Positions 24,093-31,984 of a stretch of 39,214 bases of DNA are shown here, in pieces. The DNA lies in contig JAJDYI010000010.1 of assembly GCA_022825235.1 (NCBI GenBank), positions 1-39,214 of the forward strand. The letters run 5' to 3'. The notes below the pieces were generated by a model that worked only from the letters and a program-made list of their open reading frames with translations, had not been told where the DNA came from and searched no databases. Source of the stretch: Alphaproteobacteria bacterium. GTDB taxonomy: Bacteria > Pseudomonadota > Alphaproteobacteria > TMED109. A program made the translations under genes and the position numbers. How positions within the stretch are numbered: the first letter of the stretch is position 1; every line of letters begins with the position of its first letter.

Positions 24093-24584
24093 ATGCAAAT
24101 ATACGCAAAACGTTTTGGCGCCATAGTGGCCAACACGAAGGTGAAACTGTCCGGCGGCTTCATCGCAACCGCCTTGGTGGCGGGAATGTTGCTTGCCGGT
24201 GCTAGCGGCGCCGCCGCCCAGAACGCGACCACCACCACCTGCCAATCGCAGTGGGACGATAGTCCCGCATCGGAATACTGCACCACCAGCTTGTTGCTCC
24301 AGGTCGGCTCGGTCGTGACGAATCCCGCAGACGCGGATTGCGATATCAGCGCGACCTGCAGCATCACCTTCACCCATGGTACGAATGGGGCGAGCAGCAC
24401 TACGCTTAAACCTTCGGTGAGCCTTGCCGTCTTTGTTATGGACGATGTCGATGAGCTGGACATCTGCGTCAAAGAGACGACCGACGCCAGCGGCACAGTA
24501 TCGTATTCAGCGGCACTGAGAACCGCCTGCCGGGCTAACGAATACACCTCTACACAGACGACCACAGGCCAGTTTCACGATTAG
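24093..24584 (+). CDS. Small secreted cysteine-rich protein
   Basis: A 163-residue exported protein of unknown family. The ATG at 24093 has a strong ribosome binding site (AAGGAG at 24079-24084). The signal peptide is long, with the hydrophobic core FIATALVAGMLLAGAS and a likely cut at AAA-Q (residues 41-43). The mature part is Thr/Ser-rich with six cysteines (50, 63, 83, 89, 125, 146), enough for three disulfides. Two patterns stand out: C-x3-WDDSPASEYC and C-DISAT-C followed by AVFVMDDVDELDIC. The first recurs in the truncated gene at 29133, and the second resembles the N-terminal module of the 1969 protein. It sits inside the split export operon on the opposite strand, so it is a candidate cargo or surface protein; that is inference. 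Confidence 0.75.
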   Translation: MQIYAKRFGAIVANTKVKLSGGFIATALVAGMLLAGASGAAAQNATTTTCQSQWDDSPASEYCTTSLLLQVGSVVTNPADADCDISATCSITFTHGTNGASSTTLKPSVSLAVFVMDDVDELDICVKETTDASGTVSYSAALRTACRANEYTSTQTTTGQFHD

Positions 24585-24689
24585 CGGCAGGCGAAACGCG
24601 CTTTGGCCCGATTCCCGGTTTCCTGTGTCCCTGCTCGAGAGATGGTTTCTTTTCGGAGGCAGTGATGCGGAACCGGGATCGGTTATCCG

Positions 24690-25040
24690 GTTGCGCAAGA
24701 ACTTCCAGTGCGTGCGGTCGTCGTGCTCGTCGCGTGCGAGGCGCCGCAGCTCGGGCAACAGCGCGACGGCGGGCGCCAGGTTGACGCCGTAGGCCTCGAC
24801 GATCTGCCCGGTCGCGGCGCGCGATCCGAAGCGCCGGTGGTTGGGGGAGTCCTTCCATGCGAGCGCGCCCAGCCCGTGCAGCGTCTTCTCGTTGCGGCGG
24901 ACCTGCGAGGTCGAGACGCCGAGCCTCCAGGCGGTCTCCTTGACCGACAGCCAGACGATCGGCTGTGTGCCGGGCTGCCAGTCCTGGGGGCGGCTGAAGT
25001 CGAGCAGCAGCACGAAGTGCTTGATGAGCGCCCGGAACAT
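24690..25040 (-). pseudogene. RepC-like plasmid replication protein fragment
   Basis: The minus-strand frame contains FSRPQDWQPGTQPIVWLS, then WRLGVSTSQVRRNEKTLHGLGA, DSPNHRRFGSR and GQIVEAYGVNLAPAVALLPEL. This is the winged helix-turn-helix pattern of the N-terminal domain of RepC-like replication initiators. Only about 115 residues remain; both the start and the large C-terminal part are missing, so it cannot be functional. It abuts the IS1380 remnant at an 11-bp inverted repeat. It may be a trace of plasmid integration. The family call is moderately sure. Confidence 0.5.
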
Positions 25041-25051
25041 GGGCGCTCATC
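25023..25051. repeat. 11-bp perfect inverted repeat at the junction of two remnants
   Basis: GATGAGCGCCC at 25023-25033 and its complement GGGCGCTCATC at 25041-25051, with seven bases between. It lies exactly where the RepC-like fragment and the IS1380-like fragment meet. It may be an end structure, a recombination scar or a hairpin. Confidence 0.5.
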
Positions 25052-25438
25052 GCTACCGCCGCATCGGTCATGAGCCTGAGGCGATCGAGAGGCTCTTCGT
25101 CGATCTCTTCCTCGACGCCCACGGACAAGCCCCTGAGCGGCTGATCCTCGATCTGGACGCCACCGACGACCCGCTGCACGGCCGCCAGGAAGGGCGCTTC
25201 TTCCACGGCTACTACGACTGCTACTGCTACCTGCCGCTCTACATCTTCTGCGGCGATCAAGCACCTGACGCGGCGCATCCGCCGGCACTGGCCGCGCGCC
25301 CGGCTGACCTTCCCGGGGGACAGCCACTACGGACGGACCGAGGCCATGGCATGGTGCGAGGCGAACGGCGTCGACTACATCTTCGGCCTCGCCGGCACTG
25401 CCGCGTTGCACGGCCTCGCGCCTGCCGGCGATCGATGA
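25041..25438 (+). pseudogene. IS1380-family transposase remnant
   Basis: Plus-strand pieces match IS1380 transposases: LDLDATDDPLHGRQEGRFFHG and YYDCYCYLPLYIFCG in one frame, and, after frame changes, IRRHWPRARLTF and then GDSHYGRTEAMAWCEANGVD and YIFGLAG. The first piece holds the catalytic DDPLHG region. A central part is missing, the frame shifts more than once and the C-terminal third is absent. It is therefore inactive. It lies 35 bases from the stop of the MacB-like permease gene. Confidence 0.75.
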
Positions 25439-25472
25439 GGTCGGATAGCCGTGCTACGGCAACGCTGTCGGC

Positions 25473-26660
25473 CTATGTGCCCTGGAGCGCCGTCACCGGG
25501 TCGAGCCTTGCCGCCTGGTAAGCCGGGTAGAGGCCGAAGAAGATGCCAGCCCCGCCCGAGACGATGGCGCCGAGTGCCGTGCCGCCCCAGGAAAGCGCGA
25601 ATTCCCAACCGGTGAACCGGCAGATGCCGTAGGTCGCGCCGAGCCCAAGCAGGACGCCGACAATGCCTCCCGCCAGACACAGGATCAGCGACTCGGCCAG
25701 AAACTGCCCCTGAATGTCCCAGCGCGTCGCGCCCAGGGCGCGGCGGATGCCGATCTCCTTCCTGCGCTCCATCACGGCGACGAGCATGACGTTCATCACC
25801 CCGACGCCGCCGACGAGCAGCGAAATGCCCCCCAGCGCCCCGAGCAGCAATGTGTAGAGACGCTTCTGCCGGTGCATCTGTTCGATCAGCTCCTCCGCGC
25901 TGCGCACCCGCAGCTTGACCCCGGACAGGCGTTGTTCGAACCAGGCGCGGAGCTCCGCCGTGGCCGCGCGGTAGTGGGTCCCGGGGCTCATGCGCGCCAG
26001 AATGTCGCGCAGGGTCTCCCGCGGGGTTACGCGGGCGGCGGTCTCTATGGGGATGAATACGGTTTCGTTGACATCGAAGGGCCGCTGTCCCATGGCGGTC
26101 CGGCGCAATGTCCCTACCACGGTAAAGACGGTCTCCCCGATGCGCACGGTCTCGCCGACGGCTCGACCTCCCCTCGCCTGCGCAAGCGCATTCGCAAGGC
26201 CCGCGCCAAGAGTACAAAAATACCGGCCGCGATCGAGCCTCGAGACGAAGCGCCCTTCCGCGAGATCCAGCCGCGCGAGGCCGGCAAACGCCATCGTGGC
26301 CCCGCTGACGCGCGCGGGCACCGCCTCCGTTCCGCCGAGCACGACATGCGATGAAGCGATGGTGTAGGGAGCGGCGCGGCCGATGGAGGGCAGCGTCACG
26401 ATGCCTTGGGCGTCAGCAAGCGGGACCGATACGCGCCCGGCGTCCCGGTTCTGCGGGCGCAGCCGCACGTTCACGATGTCGGTGCCGAGTTCCTGGAATT
26501 GGCGGGCGGCCTCGGTACGCGCGATCGTGCCGACCGAGATCATGCTGCTCACCGAGGCGACACCGATCGCGATCCCGATGAGCGCCAGGACGGCGCGGTG
26601 TTTCGCCGTCATGAGGCTCGAACATGCCTCCGCCAGATTGGTCCGGCTAAACGGTCCCAT
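25473..26660 (-). CDS. MacB-like ABC exporter permease (FtsX fold)
   Basis: A 395-residue inner-membrane protein. There is one N-terminal membrane helix (AVLALIGIAIGVASVSSMISV), a large periplasmic MacB_PCD domain (residues about 50-270, with GETVRIGETVFTVVGTL), and three C-terminal helices with the FtsX pattern (LLLGALGGISLLVGGVGVMN, MNVMLVAVMERRKEIGIRRALGA, ending PAYQAARLDPVTALQG). It lacks an ATPase domain, which the 21250 gene supplies. MacB-type transporters work as mechanotransmitters that push periplasmic substrates into TolC through an adaptor. It starts 60 bases after the stop of the PAS-adaptor gene, with GGAG before the ATG. Mobile remnants begin 35 bases beyond its stop. Confidence 0.93.
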   Translation of the reverse strand: MGPFSRTNLAEACSSLMTAKHRAVLALIGIAIGVASVSSMISVGTIARTEAARQFQELGTDIVNVRLRPQNRDAGRVSVPLADAQGIVTLPSIGRAAPYTIASSHVVLGGTEAVPARVSGATMAFAGLARLDLAEGRFVSRLDRGRYFCTLGAGLANALAQARGGRAVGETVRIGETVFTVVGTLRRTAMGQRPFDVNETVFIPIETAARVTPRETLRDILARMSPGTHYRAATAELRAWFEQRLSGVKLRVRSAEELIEQMHRQKRLYTLLLGALGGISLLVGGVGVMNVMLVAVMERRKEIGIRRALGATRWDIQGQFLAESLILCLAGGIVGVLLGLGATYGICRFTGWEFALSWGGTALGAIVSGGAGIFFGLYPAYQAARLDPVTALQGT

Positions 26661-26720
26661 GCTTCTAGCTCCGCTCCGACGCGCGGGCCGGGGCGCGGTG
26701 GCGATCGCCGCCCGTCCGGC

Positions 26721-28517
26721 TCACGGCGCGACCACCCGGTCTCCGGGCGCAAGACCTCTCACAATCTCGACCGAATCGATCGTGGTGATCCCGGTCACGA
26801 CCTCGACGACGCGCTCCTCCCCCGTTTCGCCATCCCGCACGCGGACGCGCGGGCTGCCTCGGGAGAGGTCCACCGCTCCCACCGGCACAACGAGGGCCCG
26901 GTCGCTTTCGTAAACCACGATTTTCATGTCGGCGGACATGCCGAGGCGCACCGACTTGCGCTGCGCCTCGTCCAGCCTCTCGACCGTCGCCGTGATCCCG
27001 AAGACCGGCAACCTCCGCGGGCCCGGCGGCCGGAACGCCTGCGACGAAACATGCGCCACCCGCCCTTCGAGCACGATACCTGGAAAGGCGGGACCCAAAA
27101 TCCGCACCGCATGACCCGGGCGGATGCGCCGGACCTCCACCTCGTCCACCTGTCCCGATGCCGTGATGCCCCCCATGTCGCCGATCGTGACGAGAGGCTC
27201 TCCGGCTTCGACCTCGGTTCCCGCCGACAGCGCGTCGCGGCGCTGCCCTACCGCCTTGCCAAGCTGCAGCACGACCCCGGCAACCGGCGCCACTACCGTT
27301 GCGTTGCGCAGGATATCTTCAATCCGTTCGAGATCGCCCCTGGCGTTTTCGAGTTCGAGACGGGCGATCTCGCGATTTTCCTGCCCCTTGGCGAGCACGG
27401 CGTTCAGGTTTTGCTCCGCCGATTCCAGGTCGAGAAGGCGGGTGCGATGCTCGCGTTCCGCAGATGCCTTCCTTGCCGTAGGCGCCAGCCCCTCCTTTAC
27501 CAGGAACGCTGCTTCCGCAAGCTTGGTGTTCGACGCTTCGAGCGCGATCCGGGCCTTGGTCACAGCCCGCTTCGACCTCGACGCCTCCGAACCGTTCGGC
27601 CAGTCGGCCAGCTTGCGCATCTGCGCTTCCGCCTTGAGCCACTCCGCCTGCGCCTTCCGATGCCGGGTCCGGACCTCGCTGACATTGAGCGCCAGCAGCA
27701 TCTGTCCGGCGGAAACGCGCTCCCCGAGCTTGACGTGGACCGTCTCGACCTTGCCCTCGACCGGGCTGGTCACCGCGACCTCGCGAAGCGGTTCGATCGC
27801 GCTCGCCACCGTGATCGTCGACGCGATGCGCCTCGGCTTCACGGTGAAGAGGCGTGTGCCGCCGGGAGCCCCCGCGGCCCGTGTCGACGCTGCGCTGAAC
27901 AGGGTGAAAGGAGATTCGTCCCACAGCCAGACTCCGAAGCCGGTGGCAAGCACGCCCCCGCACAGGAAAGCGGCGAGCCTGACCGCGCGAACTTTCCGTA
28001 GCAGCCCGCCGAGTCTGTCATTGCGCTCTTCCAGGCTGCGATAGGCGTCCTGCAATTCCCGGTGCTTGGCCGCGACATCCTGAGCAAGCGCAATTTCTTT
28101 CGCCCGCAGGCCTTCGAGTTCGGAGATATCGCTGAACACGGCGATGATGCCCTTGTGGACATCCCCGTCGCCGGACAGCTCGCGCAGATAGGCCGTATCG
28201 ACGGCCAGAGGCACCGTCCGCCCTTCCACAAAGACGGTCGCCACCCGCTGATGGCCGACGGCGCCCTCGTAGATCGCCGCCAGTACGGCTTCGCTCAGGT
28301 CTTCAAATGCTTTGTCGACGACGAAGACCTCGGTGAAGTTCCGATGCAGCACGGCCTCGCGGTCGAGCCCGAGAAGTTTCGAGGCGGCGGGATTGAAGGT
28401 TTCGATCCGTCCCTCGTCATCGATGAGCATGACGCCGCTGGTCATGCTTTCGCAGACGGCGCGGTAAATGGAGGACAGAGGCTGCTCGGCCGTCTCGTCG
28501 GGGCGTCCACCCGTCAT
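26721..28517 (-). CDS. PAS sensor domain fused to a MacA/HlyD-type membrane fusion protein
   Basis: A 598-residue protein with an unusual order of parts. Residues about 16-135 are a cytosolic PAS domain (GVMLIDDEGRIETFNPAASKLLG, KGIIAVFSDISELE). Residues 136-178 form a coiled-coil signalling helix. A single membrane helix lies at about 181-199 (LAAFLCGGVLATGFGVWLW), preceded by positive charges (RKVRAVR). The rest is a periplasmic adaptor: a lipoyl half (VTSPVEGKVETVHVKLGERVSAGQ), a helical hairpin (about 280-410), the second lipoyl half (VVAPVAGVVLQLGKAVGQ), a barrel domain and a C-terminal part (PVGAVDLSRGSPRVRVRDGE). Normal adaptors have only a short N-terminal anchor. It should bridge the MacB-like permease and the TolC-like channel while sensing a cytosolic cue. 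GGGGGAG lies before the ATG. It is the first gene of the operon. Confidence 0.92.
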   Translation of the reverse strand: MTGGRPDETAEQPLSSIYRAVCESMTSGVMLIDDEGRIETFNPAASKLLGLDREAVLHRNFTEVFVVDKAFEDLSEAVLAAIYEGAVGHQRVATVFVEGRTVPLAVDTAYLRELSGDGDVHKGIIAVFSDISELEGLRAKEIALAQDVAAKHRELQDAYRSLEERNDRLGGLLRKVRAVRLAAFLCGGVLATGFGVWLWDESPFTLFSAASTRAAGAPGGTRLFTVKPRRIASTITVASAIEPLREVAVTSPVEGKVETVHVKLGERVSAGQMLLALNVSEVRTRHRKAQAEWLKAEAQMRKLADWPNGSEASRSKRAVTKARIALEASNTKLAEAAFLVKEGLAPTARKASAEREHRTRLLDLESAEQNLNAVLAKGQENREIARLELENARGDLERIEDILRNATVVAPVAGVVLQLGKAVGQRRDALSAGTEVEAGEPLVTIGDMGGITASGQVDEVEVRRIRPGHAVRILGPAFPGIVLEGRVAHVSSQAFRPPGPRRLPVFGITATVERLDEAQRKSVRLGMSADMKIVVYESDRALVVPVGAVDLSRGSPRVRVRDGETGEERVVEVVTGITTIDSVEIVRGLAPGDRVVAP

Positions 28518-28734
28518 CGGCTCCCCCGGCGTCGACTGCGGATTCTGTCGAGGTGGCCGAACTTCCCGGGCTGAACCTTCCGCTCGCGTGGGCTATCGCG
28601 TCCGAGAACGCTGCGACTGCAGCCGTAGCAGGTCTTCAACTAGCCGACCCCCAAGCCTTTCCACCACGTTCGCCTCCGCAAGGCGACGAAACTGAAACTG
28701 ATGCGGGGCAGTTGCGGAGCCTGAATTGAGCAGG

Positions 28735-28900
28735 TTTTGAGACTTAAGTGCAACCAGCATTTTCACAAAATAATTGTAGCGCGACCGTAAACACAAAACT
28801 ACACAATTAGAAGCATAATAACTACAAACAAAAAATTACTCTAATGTTTTATATGGATTTCCTACACGTTTGTGGTTTGAAATGTCGGCAAAACCTACTC
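28735..28900. promoter_or_regulatory. AT-rich island with repeated ACTACA words
   Basis: ACTACA occurs at 28798 and 28821 (23 bases apart), with the variants TGTAGC at 28775 and CCTACA at 28861. It lies upstream of the truncated Cys-rich gene (plus) and of the PAS-adaptor operon (minus). Composition and word match the other islands. It is about 300 bases from the start codon at 29133. Confidence 0.5.
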
Positions 28901-29078
28901 TCTTTTCGTTAATCGATACGACGAATTGGCACCAAGGAGCAACTAGCAGTTGTGCAAGTATCGTGATGAAGAACAACGACACAGTTTGTATCGAACAGAG
29001 TTAATCTTTCTTATGCATCGAGAGATTAAAAAGAGTGTTTACCGGCTTGCGGAGTTTTGCTTCAGGTTGTTTCTACTT

Positions 29079-29102
29079 TCCGACGAAAGGATTTCCGTCG
29101 GA
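29079..29102 (+). promoter_or_regulatory. Small hairpin in the leader of the truncated Cys-rich gene
   Basis: TCCGACG at 29079-29085 pairs with CGTCGGA at 29096-29102, with ten bases between. It lies 18 bases before the ribosome binding site GAGGAG (29121-29126), so it could affect translation if transcribed. Confidence 0.3.
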
Positions 29103-29132
29103 GTCACTTGCGAAGAGCCTGAGGAGACGATC

Positions 29133-29282
29133 ATGAAGGTCCCGGCGAAACCCTTTCTTGCAGGTATGGCGCTTGCCTCGATGCTGCTGGCCGGCGCGAG
29201 ACTTGCCAGTGCCACAGGCAGCGAGTGCGCCGTTGACGACTGGAACGATGCCCTTGCGAGCAGCTACTGCTCGTCGTCATAG
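29133..29282 (+). pseudogene. Truncated small secreted cysteine-rich protein
   Basis: A 49-residue frame with a strong ribosome binding site (GAGGAG, six bases before the ATG). It has a clean signal peptide (PFLAGMALASMLLAGARLASA) and then C-AVDDWNDALASSYC followed by SSS and a stop. The start of the mature part matches the 24093 protein (W-[DN]-D-x2-AS-x-YC), but the remaining 100 residues are missing. The homology ends at base 29270 and the next bases belong to the convergent VCBS gene, so both genes were cut at this point. It is probably dead, although a short secreted peptide could still be made. Confidence 0.6.
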
Positions 29283-30589
29283 TCGGCGCAGACCGCGCCC
29301 CGGCCCTGGCCCGTGTGGCGGATGCCCAGCTCGGACGAGCGTTCGGTGAAGGTCCCGTCGCCGTTCGCCATGAACAGCCGGGAGGGATCGTCCAGGAATC
29401 CGGCGTATTTCCGGACATATTCTTCCTCCAGGCCGTATTGGCCGGCCTCGCTCACGCCGTAGCCGTTGGTATGGAAGATGTCGACATGGCCGTCATTGTC
29501 GAAATCGGCGAAACAGGCTCCCCAGCCCCAGCCGCCCTCCCGGACGCCGGCCGTGTCCGTTGCATCCTCGAACCGGCCGTCGCCGAGATTTCGGTAGAGC
29601 CGGTTGCCCGTAGGGCCTTCACCGGACCGGCCCTCCGGATCGTGAATGCTGGTCACGAACCAATCCATGCCTCCGTCGCGGTCGTAGTCCCCGACCGCCG
29701 CGCCCATGCCGTTCTCGTCGGTGATGACGGCATCGCGGATGTCGACGAAGCGCCTGCCGTCTTCGTTGCGCAGGACCTGGCCGGTACCGAAATCGCCCGC
29801 CAGCAGGACGTCCGGGTAGCCGTCGCCGTCGATGTCGCTGAATGTCGGCGTAAAGGACACTTCGAGAGGCGTCGTCAGGCCCGGCTGCCTGAGGGTGCGG
29901 ATCGGCACGATATCGGTGATGTCCTCGAACCGACCCTTGCCGTCGTTGCGCCAGAGATAGTGGAAGGGCGCGTTGAGCCCGTCCGAGAGCTTGCCCCATT
30001 GGGCGAAAAACAGGTCGAGATCGCCGTCGCGGTCGTAGTCTCCCGCGGCCATCGAATAAAGATGGGTCTTGGCCGAGCCTGTGGGGAACGGGTCGGACAT
30101 TTCCGCGAAGCGCCCGCCGCCGTCATTGCGGAACGCCTGCGCGCCGTCTCGGTGGATGGACAGGAAATCCATCGCGCCGTCGCCGTCGAGGTCGATGAAG
30201 TACCCGGACCGGTCCGGCGCCGTCGCTTCGATACCGCCATTGTCCAAGCGCGCCGCGAACCGCCGCCCGTCCCAGGAGAACAGCCGGCCGGGTTCGCCTC
30301 CGCCGTGCGCAACATAGAGCTCGGGCTTTCCGTCGCTGTCGATATCGACAAGAGCCAGGCCGCCGTCTTCCAGGCGGGCGGCGGTGTCCCCGTCGTCGTC
30401 CGGTTCGACCGGGCGCACCGCATAGGACAGACCGACCGCTTGGGTAACATCGACGAATCCGCCGCCCGGTCCGGTGGGCGGCGCGGACCGCGACGAGCCC
30501 GCGCCGGACGCCGACGGGATGAGCGCGAGGCAGGCTAGCGTTACCGCCGCGCGGCGAAGGAATTGCAGGGGTCGAGCCGACGTTGTCAT
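29264..30589 (-). pseudogene. FG-GAP/VCBS-repeat secreted protein, C-terminally truncated
   Basis: A 441-residue exported protein. The ATG at 30589 gives a signal peptide (LQFLRRAAVTLACLALIPSASG); a longer upstream frame is arginine/histidine-rich and unlikely. The mature part is a series of VCBS/FG-GAP beta-propeller repeats with calcium-binding loops: DIDSDGKPELYV, DLDGDGAMDFLS, DYDRDGDLDLFF, DIDGDGYPDVLL, DYDRDGGMDWFV and DFDNDGHVDIFH. The last repeat begins CADYD and then ends after DEQ, where relatives continue with DGD and often a C-terminal ASPIC/UnbV domain. The stop lies in the truncated Cys-rich gene, so the gene is broken by rearrangement. The remaining propeller could still fold; I rate it as a probable pseudogene. 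An ACTACA island lies about 320 bases upstream of its start. Confidence 0.75.
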
Positions 30590-30612
30590 GGCATGCCCGG
30601 CATCGACATCGT

Positions 30613-30888
30613 TTATGTCCCCCAATATGCGCCGCAGATGCCGTGGGAGCGTTCTCCCGCCGTGTCGATGGCGAGGTCTTGAATGCCGAGGCTGAAGTCG
30701 CCCGTGCCCACATGTGTGCGGAAGGCGCCTTTGGCGGCGTCTCCCGCCGTGGTGATGAAGCTGTCTCGAACGTCGAGGTTGAATTCGCTCACCAAATAGC
30801 GATCGCGCCGGGATGTCAGCGCTGAGGAAGGCGGCTTCGAACCGCCCCTTTTCGGGCGATCCATGCACGACCCGGGAACCCGTGGCAA
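30613..30888 (-). CDS. Unrecognised short ORF or 3' gene fragment
   Basis: The frame ends at 30613, 23 bases before the VCBS gene start. Its last 60 codons (EFNLDVRDSFITTAGDAAKG, then GTGDFSLGIQDLAIDTAG, then GICGAYWGT) have strongly GC-rich third positions and look like real coding DNA, unlike the first 30 codons. I recognise no family. It is likely either a small gene starting at an internal GTG or the C-terminal end of a larger gene cut by the AT-rich island that begins just upstream near 30890. Confidence 0.35.
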   Translation of the reverse strand: MPRVPGSCMDRPKRGGSKPPSSALTSRRDRYLVSEFNLDVRDSFITTAGDAAKGAFRTHVGTGDFSLGIQDLAIDTAGERSHGICGAYWGT

Positions 30889-30889
30889 G

Positions 30890-31000
30890 AGGAGTTGGAA
30901 GGAAAATTATGTAGTATTATTTGTCGGTTACAGAACTCTACTATAGCCTCCATTGAGCTGCAGTAGTGATCTAAGAAACTATAAAGATATGCCATAATCC
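30890..31000. promoter_or_regulatory. AT-rich island with TGTAGT word
   Basis: TGTAGT at 30910 and AGTAGT at 30962 in AT-rich sequence. It lies between two coding-like fragments on the minus strand (30613-30888 and 30979-31170), both of which seem to lose their reading sense at the island. In the ACTACA sense it points toward the VCBS gene. Confidence 0.4.
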
Positions 31001-31170
31001 CTGCATAAATGCGCGCGGAACGCTGTCGAATCCAAGGCGTGCGCGACCGCGACCCATTGCTTGGCACAGTGCGCCCACGGGGTGTCGGCGTCGCCGTCCC
31101 GGCAGTCTCTGTGAGCCGAAGCCGCTCTGTAGTCACCGGAGACCAGGTCCAACTCCCGTTCCAGGGGCAC
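30979..31170 (-). pseudogene. Unrecognised gene fragment ending in the AT-rich island
   Basis: A minus-strand frame reads LERELDLVSGDYRAASAHRD, then DADTPWAHCAKQWVAVAHAL and DSTAFRAHL with GC-rich third positions, then becomes AT-rich (CRDYGISL) and stops at 30979. The codon use suggests a real gene whose 3' part was replaced by the island. The family is not recognised. Confidence 0.35.
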
Positions 31171-31341
31171 CGCCTCGGCCCGGTTTCACGTCCCGATGTT
31201 GGTGCCGAGCGTAAATCTCCCATTCGTGCCGAGCCAAAGTTCCTCACTTTGGTCTTGCCGCTGGAGGCGCGCCGGGCCGTTGCGTTAGCGAGGTCAACGG
31301 AGCGGGAAGCGGTGCTCGGATGTACGGATGGAAGACCCGGG

Positions 31342-31494
31342 TGTTGTTGAGCCATCTATCTCGACCAGGGCGTTTCGAAAGCGGAGCTGTCGCGGCGGTT
31401 CGGGGTGAACCGCCGTACCATCCACTTCTGGATCGAAACGGGCCAGCTCGATTGGGAGCTCTCGTCCGGTGCCCGCGGGCGCCGATATGGGTCC
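31342..31494 (+). pseudogene. IS21-family transposase (IstA-like) N-terminal remnant
   Basis: The plus-strand frame reads IYLDQGVSKAELSRRFGVN, then RRTIHFWIETGQLDWEL and, more weakly, RYGSPS. This matches the N-terminal helix-turn-helix of IS21-type transposases (G-VSK-x-ALARRFGV-x-RRTI-x-WIETGQLDR). About 45 codons survive, with no start codon and no downstream catalytic domain. It is a dead fragment. Confidence 0.5.
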
Positions 31495-31980
31495 CCTTCC
31501 CATGCGGGCGAAAGTTGCGTCCGATGCGGTAGCCGTCAAACTGGAACGCTTCCTCCGGATACCACAGACACCGGGTATTCCGTTCGTTTACCGCCAGCTA
31601 CAGACCCGTCACGAGCCACTCGACCGCCGGCAGCCTTTCCGTTACCGGGGCCTTCCAGAGCTCGCAAGGGTCGTCGGCATAATTCACGATCTCCGCCCGG
31701 AAGCACCGGGCATGCGCGCGTCGCTCGCTTCCCGGCCTGTGGCAGCGTCGCCCGTTTCGAGGCCTGCTAGACCTCCACTCACGTTGCGGTCCTCATGGTT
31801 GCTAAGCCGTCCAAGGCGATCCGTCGCACCGGAGTGCTTCGGTCGAAATCGTTACCTCCTTCAACCGTTCGGATTGATACCGGCTGGAGCGATAGTTGCC
31901 GGGCGTGGTTCGCACCCGCAAGGTGACGGCACCTTTGCTCGGCGCACGAATAAGTCGGGTTAGTCGACTATTGCAAACAG
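31495..31980. other. Intergenic sequence, nothing recognised
   Basis: About 490 bases of GC-rich sequence after the IS21-like remnant. Open frames here have no start signals or recognisable motifs. It may be decayed transposon DNA. Confidence 0.4.
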
Positions 31981-31984
31981 CCGA

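Larger units (their letters stand above)
28518..29132. other. Intergenic region between the export operon and the truncated Cys-rich gene
   Basis: About 600 bases. The part up to 28735 is moderately GC-rich without a gene. From about 28735 to 29060 it is AT-rich and contains the ACTACA island listed separately. The last part is the leader of the truncated cysteine-rich gene with a small hairpin. Confidence 0.5.

Noticed and set aside
30590-30868. 93-residue N-terminal extension of the VCBS protein
   Set aside because: It is Arg/His-rich, would bury the signal peptide and overlaps a better-coded frame; the ATG at 30589 fits an exported protein.
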